Origin: Paragyromitra xinjiangensis | Taxonomy: Eukaryota > Ascomycota > Pezizomycetes > Pezizales > Discinaceae | DNA: 64,000 nt | NCBI GenBank assembly: GCA_038503065.1 | Contig: JBCAMK010000016.1 | Coordinates: 744,001 to 808,000 of the forward strand | Reading direction: 5' to 3' | Shown: piece after piece, positions 54,081-64,000 of the stretch | Numbering within the stretch: position 1 is the stretch's first letter | Layout of the letters: each line of letters starts with the position of its first letter | Notes under the pieces: model-generated | Told to the model about the DNA's origin: nothing | The model's database searches: none | Seen by the model: only the letters and a program-made list of their open reading frames with translations | Program-made: the position numbers and the translations under genes

Positions 54081-55554
54081 CACCCAGGTTCTTGCCCATC
54101 GCGCCCAGGCGGGCATCCCTTTTTGCTGATGTCGCATGCTAGGACTCATCATTGATCGAAGATTAACTTTTCACCAACACACACATCAAATCGTCGCTTC
54201 CCTACTTAAAACCAAAGGAGCCATTTACCCTCTTCTCAAATCCATACACCTCACCCCCGCCACAATACATCACATACTACACATAGTTCACATCCCCAAA
54301 ATGCTATGGGGCTCCCCCATATGGTGGACAGGTGCACCCACCATTATAGATAATATTCAACCAGCATACCACAGCCTTGCTCGTATCATCACGGGCCTCC
54401 CCAGAAACACCAAAATAACCCACCTACTACGCGAAGCTGCCCTACCACCGCTCAACCTTCTATTAGATTATCACTCACAAAAATATGGCATACGCATCCT
54501 GAAAAACAACGCGCACAACCCAGCCTTCCTTCCATTACTCAAGTTCCTCCCGCAAACAACAGAATACAAAGGATCAGGACTCAAAAGAATAGCCTCCTTG
54601 CTTCAACCCCTCATCCAAAATCAACCCCTTGAAAGACTCGAATTTTCCTTTCATTCCCCATTCCTCACACCAAATTCTCTACAAATTTCCCAGCTTTCCA
54701 AACAACAAACAGCCACACAACATATCAATTGGACAGGCACATTGGAAAACTCCTGGCTCCTTTATACAGACGGCTCCCTCAACGATAACGGACATTCTTC
54801 CTCCGGTGTATACATTGCTCACATACGCTACGGCATCACCACACAAACATACACACATTCCTGCGCCCTTGGACATCATGCCGAGAACGAAGACGCCGAA
54901 ATTCACGCCATACAAGAAGCTTTAGCTCTCTTACTCCAACATATCGTTTACCCCACTCCTGTATACATTTGCGTCGACAATCAAAACGCCCTAAAGTCAC
55001 TCGCAGGAGGACCCACACACAATAAGGAATACCTGTGGCACGCACTCAACGCATGCAATTCACTCCAAAATATAGGATGCTCCATCAGTGGTATATGGAC
55101 TCCCTCTCATACACAAATCTTCGGCAACGAGAAAGCTGATCAATTGGCTACACTCGCCCACAACAAACCCCTCTGCTCATGGCATCGTCTGACCCTTGGA
55201 CACCTTTCACTCCTGCCCAAGAAACATTTACTCAAATCATGGGCCTCTAACACCCCAGAGCCCGTTGCCCTTCATATTGCGCAACATCTCATACCATTAT
55301 CACGCAAACGATTTTCCAAACTCGCGAAAATACGCAATCAAGCGCATTTCATCGATCCCACCGGATTCACCGATCCTCTCACATGCACATGCGGCGAACA
55401 AGATGGCTCTTACCATCGTATCATGTCCTGCAAACTCAGAAACAAAGAACGACAAGATTTCTTTAAAAATTCAGAACCAGATTGGAATATTTTCTTTTCA
55501 CCTAAGTTAAATTTTTCCGAGTTCTTTTCTTATATTAACCTGTTAGGGTTATAA

Positions 55555-55734
55555 ATTTCCTTCGCGATTAAGTAGGGGATGATTGATTTGGTTTTCCTTT
55601 CGGTTATTTTTTCCTTGTAGTTTTGTTATTATTTATTGTTTTGGAAGCGGGGAGGATTTACTTGTAGCTGGTGGCGGATGAGGCGATATACTTTAGTATC
55701 AGGGCCGTAGAATTAAAACACTAAACACTAAACA
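55555..55734 (+). other. D1 3' UTR and AAACACT tail
   Basis: 180 bp. It carries GGTGGCGGATGAGGC and then the hairpin ATACT-tt-AGTAT (55688-55699). Next come CAGGGCCGTAGAATT and the tail AAAACACTAAACACTAAACACT. The tail joins D2 directly. The GGATGAG block is shared with families A and A'. Confidence 0.78.
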
Positions 55735-56080
55735 CTAGAGGCAGTATATAATAAGCGACCGCCCATCTAGCTTCCATTTCTCCCTTCATCATCTCCGACC
55801 GCAAACTCAACACCACAAACCACCTCTCCCAGAATCTCACGAAACCAAAAAGTCTCTATCTCTTTGGCCTCGTTTATCATCACACCCCATCTCGCTTCTG
55901 GGAACTCATCACTCCCATCGCTCCCCCATCAACCTGGCTCCCAATACTCCTCCCAGAGTATCGCCATCACCACCTGCAACTCCCGTCCGACTTGTTTGGG
56001 CACCCATCACACCCACACCCCTTGCTGGGCGCAAACGCACCTCCAGCCACTTCTCCCCCCACCTCACCCGAACTTCCAAC

Positions 56081-57508
56081 ATGTCTGCACCTGAAGGCAG
56101 TACTGCCCTCTCTGCTTTCGACCCCGCAGACCTTCCAATGGAAGACAAACCTACCTCCAATCACAGCAGCTCCTCCAGTGAACATGACGATGATGAAAGC
56201 GTCGGAGGCCAGGAATTTAATTCCAACCTCAACTTCACCCAAATCCCCGCCGAAGAAATGGCAAATATGACCAACTCCACCTCCACCAATTATCTTGCCT
56301 GGTTCATTCAAAGCCAATTTAACTCAATGAAAGACGAATTTGAAAGGCAAATGGACACTCTCCTAGCACAAATCAAGTTCAACAACATCCAGAACACCAA
56401 CACCACCTCCAAACTCGCCGAAATCAAAGCCCAAAACATCTCCCTCCAAAACACTGTACGCTCACTAGACGCCAGGCTTCTACATCTCCAAACCAACCAA
56501 AGTGCAAAAGCCAACACCCCTGCCGCGAACAAAACTCCCATCACAAACACCAGCAAACCCTCCAACTCCAACAATAAAGCACAAGAAACCTACGCCAGCA
56601 AAGCCACAACAGCACCTGGCGAAGCCAATTTCACCACCGTCACCAATCGCAAAACCCCAAAAATACAACTATACAAGCCCGATTTCACCACCGACAAAAG
56701 AGAAATCATAATCGAACTTACTGAACCCCTTCCCGCCTCAGCCACCCCAGACTCCATACTCAATGCCATCAACAATCGTCTAGGAACTGTCAACACATGC
56801 ATCCTGGCCGTCCGCAAAACCAACAATGACAACCTCATCCTCACCACCAAACCCAACGAAGCCGCTGATAAATTCATCGAACAATACAAACATGAAATCA
56901 CCTCAGCTTGCAACCTCCTCAAAATCCCAATCACCAACATCAGAATCAACAGCAGATGGTCCAAATTCATCATCGACGCTGTTCCCCTCAACTTTAATCT
57001 TGAACCTGTCACTCCCACTACCATCACCAATGCCCTTCAAGCTGCCCTACCTGATGTACAACTGGCCCAAGCCCCGAGATGGCTATCTACGGAGGAAAAA
57101 CGCGTTGGCAAAAAAGCCTCCTCCATCGTCATCGCTCTGCCAGCCAAACACACCCTCAAGACCTTAGGCTTCACCTACCTCAACATCCTCAACGCCACCT
57201 GCAAAATCCGCGAATATCATCCAATCAACCCCACCACCCAATGCCGCAACTGTCAAAAACTTGGACACCACGACGCCACCTGCAAGCAAGAAGTCGCCTG
57301 TGCCATCTGCGCACTTGCCCACCACACCAAAGACCATAAATGCGACCAAATCACATGCAAAGGAGGCGCCAGATGCACACACATGCCACTCAGATGCGCC
57401 TGCTGCAATACCAATCAACACACTGCCATTGACTGCCCAGAGAAAATGAAGACCAGAGCACTCTACCTTGCTCAACGCGCACAGAAATTGAACAACCGTA
57501 ATGATTAA
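56081..57508 (+). CDS. LINE D2 ORF1 protein (gag-like)
   Basis: 475 codons, intact, from MSAPEGSTAL. It shares the domain order of D1: acidic N-terminus, long coiled coil, Asn/Thr/Pro linker, central domain (REIIIELTEPLPASATP, RINSRWSKFIIDAVPL) and three Cys/His clusters (first CRNCQKLGHHDATC), ending in a basic LYLAQRAQKLNNRND. It differs from D1 mainly in the linker and at synonymous sites. The stop overlaps the ORF2 start in ATGATTAA (57501-57508). Confidence 0.9.
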   Translation: MSAPEGSTALSAFDPADLPMEDKPTSNHSSSSSEHDDDESVGGQEFNSNLNFTQIPAEEMANMTNSTSTNYLAWFIQSQFNSMKDEFERQMDTLLAQIKFNNIQNTNTTSKLAEIKAQNISLQNTVRSLDARLLHLQTNQSAKANTPAANKTPITNTSKPSNSNNKAQETYASKATTAPGEANFTTVTNRKTPKIQLYKPDFTTDKREIIIELTEPLPASATPDSILNAINNRLGTVNTCILAVRKTNNDNLILTTKPNEAADKFIEQYKHEITSACNLLKIPITNIRINSRWSKFIIDAVPLNFNLEPVTPTTITNALQAALPDVQLAQAPRWLSTEEKRVGKKASSIVIALPAKHTLKTLGFTYLNILNATCKIREYHPINPTTQCRNCQKLGHHDATCKQEVACAICALAHHTKDHKCDQITCKGGARCTHMPLRCACCNTNQHTAIDCPEKMKTRALYLAQRAQKLNNRND

Positions 57509-60500
57509 ACACACAACACAAATTACAGGCATAGCCCAAGTGCAACAACTGAATTGCGCTAAAGGAAAGGCCTCCACTCTTTCAGTACTCCACCACGCAA
57601 ACATTAACACTCAACTCGCCATACTCACATTACAAGACCCATGGTCAGAAGCCCAGGGCCTACCGCCAAACATCACAAACTTTCATCGTTTTTCACCAAC
57701 AAACCAGAATCCCAAATGCGTCACCTACATCAATGCAAACATGAACCTCAACCCACGCATCTCAACCTCCTTCTTCAACAACGCCATTTCCATCATCATC
57801 ACCACGGCAATAGGCGACATCGAAATCTCCAACATATACGCCAATCACACACCAACAACACACACTTATCTCAACATGCATCACTTCCTCCCCATGCACA
57901 TGATACTAGCAGACACCAATTTACATCACACATGGTGGTACGGATTTGAAACCGACACCCATCGCACCTCCATCAACAGAACCAGACTAATAGCCAACCA
58001 ACTCGTGGACTGGCTAGAAGATCACAACTACCAACTCATCAATCACCCAGGAACCCTCACACACTTCCCCAGAAATGGCAACCAAAATTCCATCATCGAT
58101 CTCACCCTATTCAAAAACATACAACACTATCTCATAACGTGGCAATCCGATCAAGGACTAAGGGATAACTCTGATCACACCCTAATCACAACCACCATAT
58201 TTCTCCCACCAAAACCCACAGCCACACCCTAACGCAACCTCAGCAAAGCAAACTGGAATCAATTCCACAACATCATAAGACAATCAGCACTCAATAATTC
58301 CCAGCCCATCAACGCCAGTGAAACCACTAAAGAATGCGAACAGCTCACCTCTCTCATACAATTTGCCACCATAACAGCCATACCTTTATCGAAACCCAGC
58401 CAACACTCCAAAGGCTGGTGGACCACCGAACTCTCCAAACTAAAAAGGAAAATAAACGCTGTCAACCACATAACCAAACAACCTAACCCACCACAACACG
58501 CCAAAAGCCTCCTCAAAAACCTTCGAGTGCAATGGAAAACCGAAATCAATGAAGCCAAAAAACACCACTGGCACCAACGGCTTTCCACCAACGATCCCAA
58601 ACAAATATGGCAAGCCATCAAACAAACCAATGGACGCAGACCCCCCACCACCATACAACCCCTACACAACGCACCTAACTTTGAAGCACAATGCAATGCT
58701 TTCAAATCCACCTTCTTCCCACCTATTCTCGCTTCTCCCCAGCCACTACCACAAAACTGGCTTCCCCCACCCGCATCAGATCAATCCTTCAATACACCTC
58801 ATGTCACCCCAGAGCTAATCGCTAAACTACTCGCCAAAACCTCCGCCGCATCCGCTCCAGGACATGACGGAATCCTTTATCCTCACATACAATATGTCCA
58901 TATAGCCGCCCCTCAACTCATTCCTAAAATCTTCACGGCTGCCCTTCGCTTTGGTGCCTTCCCTGATATATGGAAACAGGCAATCATCACACCCATACCT
59001 AAATCAGGCAAAGATGATTATTCCAAACCCAACGCTTACCGCCCCATTTCACTATTATCATGCCTTGGTAAACTCCTAGAACGCATCATCACCAGACAAC
59101 TAGAAATTGCAGCAATAAATTCAGGCGCAATTAACCACCAACACACAGGTGGACGCACAGGAATTTCGGCAATAGACGCCCTACAACAAATCATCACACC
59201 ATCCCAATCCTGGCTTGACACTCCTGCCACAACAGGACACCAAAAACAACTACGACCCTCCATTCTCACCACAGACATCGAAGGAGCCTTCAACTGCATC
59301 ATACATCAACAAATGACTGCGATCTTCCTTCATTTCAAATTTCCCACATACCTCATACAATGGTACCAAAGTTTCACCACCAATCGAACAATAGCCTTTC
59401 GCTTTAACAACACCACAAGCCCAACACTACCCTTCAACAGCGGACTCCCCCAAGGATCTGCCGTTTCATCCATCGCCTTCACCATATACAGTGCCGCGCT
59501 AGACACTGAACCATCACCATCTAATCTCACCTATTCCAACACTTACATCGATGACAACGCCATGCTACAAGCAAGCTTCTCACAAAAATTTGCCACCATG
59601 ACATTACAACAACGCCTCAACCTCAAAGTCGAAAGAGGCTCACACCTCAATATTCTCTTTTCCCCACCCAAAACGGAACTCATGCATTTAAGACTCAGTT
59701 CCAGGACCAAAGACCCCACCCCCACTTCCATTACGCTCTACGATCAAAGCATATCACCCACCGAACAAAACCGTATGCTAGGTCTTATAATTGATCGAAA
59801 ATTAACCTTCCACCAACACACTCATCACATCGTCGCCTCCCTACTCAAAACCAAAGGAGCCATTTACCCCCTGCTCAAATCCATACACCTCACCCCCGCC
59901 ACAATACATCACATATTACACATAGTCCACATACCCAAGATGCTATGGGGCTCCCCCATATGGTGGACAGGTGCACCCACCCTAATAGACAACATTCAAC
60001 CAGCATATCACAGCCTCGCCCGCCTCATCACGGGCCTTCCCAGATACACCAAAATAACTCATCTACTACGCGAAGCCGCCCTTCCACCGCTTAACCTACT
60101 GCTTAATTATCATTCACAAAAATATGGCATACGCATTCTAAAAAATAACGCGTACAACCCAGCCTTTCTCCCACTACTTAAGCTCCTCCCACAAACAACA
60201 GAATACAAAGGGACAGGACTCAAAAGAATAGCCTCCCTGCTTCAACCCCTCATCAATAATCAACCCCTCAAAAGACTTGAATTTCCCTTTCACTCTCCAT
60301 TTCTTACACAAAGCTCCCTACAAATTTCCCAGCTTTCCAAACAACAAACAGCCACGCAACACATCAACTGGACAGGCACATTAGAAGACTCTTGGCTCCT
60401 CTACACAGATGGCTCTCTCATTGACAACGGACATTCATCCTCCGGCGCATACATTGCTCACATACAATATGGCATCACCACACAAACATTTACACATTCC

Positions 60501-61193
60501 TGCGCCCTCGGACATCATGCCGAGAACGAAGACGCCGAAATTCACGCCATACAAGAAGCTCTAAATCTTTTGCTCCAACACATCGTCTACCCTGCTTCCA
60601 TATACATATGCGTTGACAACCAAAATGCTCTAAAGTCACTCGCAGGAGGACCCACACATAACAAGGAATACCTGTGGCACGCACTCAACGCGTGCAACTC
60701 ACTTCAAAACATAGGATGCTCCATCAATGGCATATGGACTCCCTCTCACACACAAATTTTTGGCAACGAGAAAGCCGATCAACTAGCCACACTCGCCCAC
60801 AACAAACCCCTTTGCCCATGGCACCGTCTCACCCTTGGACACCTTTCACTCCTACCCAAGAAACACTTACTCAAATCATGGGCCTCCAACACCCAAGAGC
60901 CCGTCGCGCTTCACATCGCGCAACATCTCACACCATTATCACGAAAACGATTTTCCAAACTTGCGAGGATACGCAATCAAGCGCACTTCATTGATTCCAA
61001 CGGATTTACCGATCCCTTCACATGCACATGCGGCGAACAGGATGGCTCCTACCATCGCATTATGTCCTGCAAACTCAGAAACAAAGAACGAAAAGATTTC
61101 TTTAAAAATTCAGAACCAGATTGGAGTGTTTTCTTTTCGCCTAAGTTAAATTTTTCCGAGTTCTTCTCCTATGTTAATCTTTTAGGGTTATAA
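57501..61193 (+). pseudogene. LINE D2 ORF2 with a single nonsense codon
   Basis: 1231 codons in one frame from ATG 57501 to the TAA ending at 61193. The only break is TAA at 58230-58232, where D1 and D3 have an AAA Lys codon. The stop lies just after the endonuclease domain, so the endonuclease would be made without RT. Motifs: QQLN, LQDPW, ADTNLHHTWW, NSDH; RT TTDIEGAFN, GLPQGSAVSS, YIDDN; RNase H YTDGSLIDNG, EDAEIHAIQEAL, CVDNQNALKS, FGNEKADQLA; C-terminal CTCG...H...C. All RT and RNase H catalytic residues are present. Confidence 0.92.
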
Positions 61194-61406
61194 AAATTAT
61201 GCGAATAAGTAGGGGGATGATTGATTTGGGCTTTTTTTCCTTCTTCTTCGATTATTTTTCCTCGTTAAAAATTTGTTATTATTTTTCCTTATTATGTTTA
61301 AAAATTGGTTCGAAAACGGGGAGCATTTATTTGTAGTTGGTGGTGGATGAGGCGATATACTTTAAGTATCAGGGCCGTAGAATTAAAACACTAAAACACT
61401 AAAACG
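61194..61406 (+). other. D2 3' UTR and AAAACACT tail
   Basis: 213 bp with GTGGTGGATGAGGC, the hairpin ATACT-tta-AGTAT (61357-61369), CAGGGCCGTAG and three imperfect 8 bp tail repeats before the D3 start. Confidence 0.78.
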
Positions 61407-61750
61407 CTAGAGGCAGTATATAACACGCGACCGCCCACCTCGCTTCCACTCTTCCTCCCTCATCTCCGACCGCAAACTCAACACCACAAACCACCTCTCT
61501 CAGAATCCCACGATACCAAAAGTCTTTATCTTTCTGGCATCGTCTATCATCACACCCCACTCCGCACCTGGGAACTCATCACTCCCATTGCTCCCCCATC
61601 AACCTGGCTCCCAATACTCCTCCCAGAGTATCGCCATCACCACCCGCAACTCCTGTCCGACTTGTTTGGGCACCCGTCACACCCACACCCCTCGCTGGGC
61701 GCAAACGCACCTCCAGTCACCTTTCCCCCCATCTCACCCGCACCTCCAAC

Positions 61751-63184
61751 ATGTCTGCACCTGAGGGCAGCACCGCCCTTTCAGCATTCGACCATACTGA
61801 CCTCCCAATGGAAGATAAACCCGCATCCAACCACAGCAGCCCCTCCAGTGAACACGACGACGATGAAAGCGTCGGAGGTCAAGAGTACAACTCCAACCTC
61901 AACTTCACCCAAATCCCTGCCGAAGATATGGCGAACATGACCAACGCCACCTCCACCAACTACCTCGCCTGGTTCATTCAGACCCAATTCAACAACATGA
62001 AAGACGAGTTTGAAAGACAAATGGACAGCCTTCAAGCCCAAATAAAATTCAACAACATCCAAAACACGAACACCACCTCCAAACTCGCTGAAATCAAAGC
62101 ACAAAACATTTCCCTCCAAAACACAGTCCGCTCCTTAGATGCCAGACTTCTCCACATCCAAACCAACCAAAACATTCAAACCACTCCCCCCACCACAAAC
62201 AGCAAACCTCCCACCACAAACAATACCAAACCATCCAACACTTCCAACAAAACGCAAGAATCCTACGCCAGCAAAATCACAACTGCACCCGGCGAAAACA
62301 ATTTCACCACCGTCACCAACAAAAAGACTCCGAAAATACAACCACTATACAAGCCTGAATTCACCACTGATAAAAGAGAAATCATAATTGAACTCACAGA
62401 ACCCCTCCCCACCTCAGCCACCCCAGATTCCATACTTAACGCCATCAACAAACGACTAGGGTCCGTCAACACGTGCATCCTAGCAGTCCGGAAAACCAAC
62501 AACGACAACCTCATCCTCACCACTAAACCTAACGAAGCCGCCGACAAATTCATTGAACAATACGAGCATGAAATCACCTCAGCGTGCAACCTCCTCAAAA
62601 TCCCAATCACCAACATCAGAGTCAACAGCAGATGGTCAAAGTTTATCATTGACGCTGTCCCCCTGAACTTTAATCTCGAACCCGTCACGCCTACCACCAT
62701 CACCAATGCCCTTCAAGCCGCCATCCCTGATGTACAGCTAGCCCAAGCCCCAAGATGGCTCTCCACAGAAGAAAAACGAGCTGGCAAGAGAGCTTCTTCC
62801 ATCGTCATCGCACTACCAGCCAAACACACTCTCAAATCCCTAGGCTTTACCTATCTCAACATCCTAAACGCCACATGCAAAATCCGTGAATATCATCCCA
62901 TCAATCCAACCACCCAATGCCGCAACTGTCAAAAACTAGGACATCATGACACCACGTGCAAACAAGAAGTCGCCTGCGCCATCTGCGCACTTGCCCACCA
63001 CACCAAAGACCACAAATGCGATCAAATCACTTGCAAAGGAGGCGCCAGATGCACACACATGCCCCTTAGATGCGCATGCTGCAACACCAATCAACACACC
63101 GCCATTGACTGCCCCGAAAAAATGAAGACCAGAGCACTCTATCTTGCTCAACGCGCACAAAAATTCAACAACCGTAATGATTAA
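61751..63184 (+). CDS. LINE D3 ORF1 protein (gag-like)
   Basis: 477 codons, intact, from MSAPEGSTAL. It has an acidic N-terminus, a coiled coil (MKDEFERQMDSLQAQIKF onward), an Asn/Thr/Pro linker that is the most divergent part against D1 and D2, the conserved central domain, and three Cys/His clusters (CRNCQKLGHHDTTC first). The 8 nt stop/start overlap ATGATTAA is at 63177-63184. Confidence 0.9.
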   Translation: MSAPEGSTALSAFDHTDLPMEDKPASNHSSPSSEHDDDESVGGQEYNSNLNFTQIPAEDMANMTNATSTNYLAWFIQTQFNNMKDEFERQMDSLQAQIKFNNIQNTNTTSKLAEIKAQNISLQNTVRSLDARLLHIQTNQNIQTTPPTTNSKPPTTNNTKPSNTSNKTQESYASKITTAPGENNFTTVTNKKTPKIQPLYKPEFTTDKREIIIELTEPLPTSATPDSILNAINKRLGSVNTCILAVRKTNNDNLILTTKPNEAADKFIEQYEHEITSACNLLKIPITNIRVNSRWSKFIIDAVPLNFNLEPVTPTTITNALQAAIPDVQLAQAPRWLSTEEKRAGKRASSIVIALPAKHTLKSLGFTYLNILNATCKIREYHPINPTTQCRNCQKLGHHDTTCKQEVACAICALAHHTKDHKCDQITCKGGARCTHMPLRCACCNTNQHTAIDCPEKMKTRALYLAQRAQKFNNRND

Positions 63185-64000
63185 ACACACAACACACATC
63201 ACAGGCATAGCCCAAGTGCAACAACTGAATTGCGCTAAAGGAAAGGCCTCCACTCTTTCAGTACTCCATCACGCAAACATGAACACACAACTCGCTATAC
63301 TCGCACTTCAGGACCCATGGTCAGAAACCCAGGGCCTACCACCCAACATTCCAAACTTCCATCGCTTTTCACCAACAAACCAAAACCCCAAATGTGTCAC
63401 ATACATAAACGCAAACATGAACCTAAACCCACGCATTTCAAATTCTTACTTCAACAATGTTATTTCAATTATCATAACTACAGCAATAGGCGAGATTGAA
63501 ATCTCCAACATCTACGCCAATCACACACCAACAACACACACATACCTTAACATGTACAACTTCCTCCCCATGCACATAATACTAGCAGACACCAATCTAC
63601 ATCACACATGGTGGTACGGCTCCGAAACCGATCACTACACCTCCTCCATCAACAAAACCAGACTTATAGCCAATCAGCTTGTCGACTGGCTCGAAGATCA
63701 CAACTACCAACTCATTAACCACCCAGGAACTTTCACACATTTCCCTAGGAATGGCAATAAAAAGTCCATCATCGATCTCACCCTATTTAGGAACACACAA
63801 CAATACCTCATAACATGGCAATCTGATCAAAATCTCAGGGACAACTCCGATCACACCCTAATCACAACCACCATATTCCTCCCACCAAAACCCACAGCCA
63901 CACCTAAACGCAACCTTAGCAAAGCAAATTGGACTTTATTCCATACCATAATACAACAATCAGCACTTAACAAATCCCAACCCACCAACGCCAGCGAAGC
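63177..64000 (+). CDS. LINE D3 ORF2, N-terminal part (endonuclease)
   Basis: Open from ATG 63177 (MIKHTTHITGIAQVQQLNC) to the end of the window, about 274 codons, with no stop. It covers the APE-type endonuclease: QQLN near residue 15, LQDPW (Asp in place of the usual catalytic Glu, as in D1 and D2), ADTNLHHTWWYG, SIIDLTL and DNSDHTLITT. At the codon that is a stop in D2, D3 reads Lys (CCT AAA). RT and RNase H lie beyond the window. Confidence 0.88.
   Translation, partial: MIKHTTHITGIAQVQQLNCAKGKASTLSVLHHANMNTQLAILALQDPWSETQGLPPNIPNFHRFSPTNQNPKCVTYINANMNLNPRISNSYFNNVISIIITTAIGEIEISNIYANHTPTTHTYLNMYNFLPMHIILADTNLHHTWWYGSETDHYTSSINKTRLIANQLVDWLEDHNYQLINHPGTFTHFPRNGNKKSIIDLTLFRNTQQYLITWQSDQNLRDNSDHTLITTTIFLPPKPTATPKRNLSKANWTLFHTIIQQSALNKSQPTNASE

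Larger units (their letters stand above)
52221..54131. mobile_element. 1.9 kb TIR element, probably a non-autonomous DNA transposon
   Basis: 1911 bp with perfect 13 bp terminal inverted repeats CATCAGCAAAAAG (52221-52233) and CTTTTTGCTGATG (54119-54131). The dinucleotide TC lies on both sides (52219-52220 and 54132-54133). Comparison with D2 shows the uninterrupted site (GAACAAAA-CC-GTATGCTAGG at 59763-59782), which supports a clean insertion with a 2 bp duplication. No transposase ORF is recognisable. The interior is three repetitive zones: GGGCGCACT-type repeats, a GACTCC/GAAT minisatellite and GGGCGTATG-type repeats. The superfamily is not assigned. Confidence 0.8.
49949..55554 (+). pseudogene. 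LINE D1 ORF2, split by a TIR element
   Basis: It starts at ATG 49949 (MIKQTTQITGIAQVQQLNC), inside the ORF1 stop region. It is open to 52220, is interrupted by the 52221-54131 insertion, resumes at 54134 in the same frame and ends at 55554. Apart from the insertion it is open, about 1230 codons. Endonuclease motifs: QQLN, LQDPW (Asp where A has the usual Glu), ADTNLHHTWW, NSDH. RT: TTDIEGAFN, GLPQGSAVSS, catalytic YIDDN. After the insert come the RT thumb, RNase H (YTDGSLNDNG, EDAEIHAIQEAL, CVDNQNALKS, FGNEKADQLA) and a final CTCG...H...C finger. Confidence 0.9.
48174..55734 (+). mobile_element. LINE family D, unit D1 (carries a TIR element)
   Basis: About 5.65 kb once the 1911 bp TIR element and its 2 bp duplication are removed. 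It starts CTAGAGGCAGTATATAA, has a 346 bp 5' UTR, ORF1, ORF2 and a 180 bp 3' UTR. The 3' end is AAAACACTAAACACTAAACACT, which runs directly into the next CTAGAGGCAG. Confidence 0.9.
55735..61406 (+). mobile_element. LINE family D, unit D2 (full length, one stop)
   Basis: 5672 bp from junction to junction, with no nested insertion. It has a 5' UTR, intact ORF1, ORF2 with one nonsense codon, and a 3' UTR with the hairpin at 61357-61369. The tail is AAAACACTAAAACACTAAAACG, running into D3. It is nearly complete. Confidence 0.92.
61407..64000 (+). mobile_element. LINE family D, unit D3 (3' part outside window)
   Basis: Third unit of the D array. It begins CTAGAGGCAGTATATAACACG, with a 5' UTR, intact ORF1 and an ORF2 that is still open at the window edge. 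The visible sequence is undamaged. Confidence 0.9.

Overview
The window is a transposon graveyard from a eukaryote with a repeat-rich genome, most likely a filamentous ascomycete fungus. The basis is chromodomain-bearing Ty3/gypsy pol sequence of fungal type and several Tad/I-like LINE families whose ORF2 carries endonuclease, reverse transcriptase (RT), RNase H and a CxC-H-C tail. I cannot name the species. I see no host gene, rRNA, tRNA or CRISPR array; essentially every base belongs to a mobile element.

The elements are nested, and the insertion order can be read from the breaks. The oldest is a minus-strand gypsy pol (46087-47141, 'gypsy2'). LINE family C (43019-46086) inserted into it. 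Gypsy1 (35298-43018, plus strand) inserted into C. LINE family A inserted into the gypsy1 integrase and is now a head-to-tail array of five units (A0 to A4, 1-35297). A minus-strand relative, A' (36261-41970), inserted into the gypsy1 chromodomain. Three ORF1-only elements (family B: 3532-5843, 13825-16815, 32682-34909) inserted into A units, each with a perfect 14-15 bp target duplication. A solo LTR (14724-15456) sits inside one B. To the right, an LTR (47142-47816) inserted into gypsy2 and was entered by LINE family D, a second head-to-tail array (D1 to D3, 47817 to beyond 64000). D1 carries a 1.9 kb terminal-inverted-repeat (TIR) element (52221-54131).

A, A' and D share one architecture: ORF1 (coiled coil, basic stretch, CCHC knuckles) followed by ORF2, joined by a stop/start overlap (TAATG in A and A', ATGATTAA in D). 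Each has a 3' UTR with a short hairpin and a simple tail: GAAATTG repeats in A, poly(A) in A', AAACACT-type repeats in D. Most copies carry stops or frameshifts. A' is intact in both ORFs, and D2 has one stop.

Two points stand out. Two different LINE families each form head-to-tail arrays with identical junctions, which suggests self-targeted insertion or junction-mediated amplification. Family B elements are complete at both ends but encode only an ORF1 protein, and their 3' end matches the autonomous family C. That resembles mammalian HAL1 ('half-LINE') parasites, with coding capacity kept in two of three copies.
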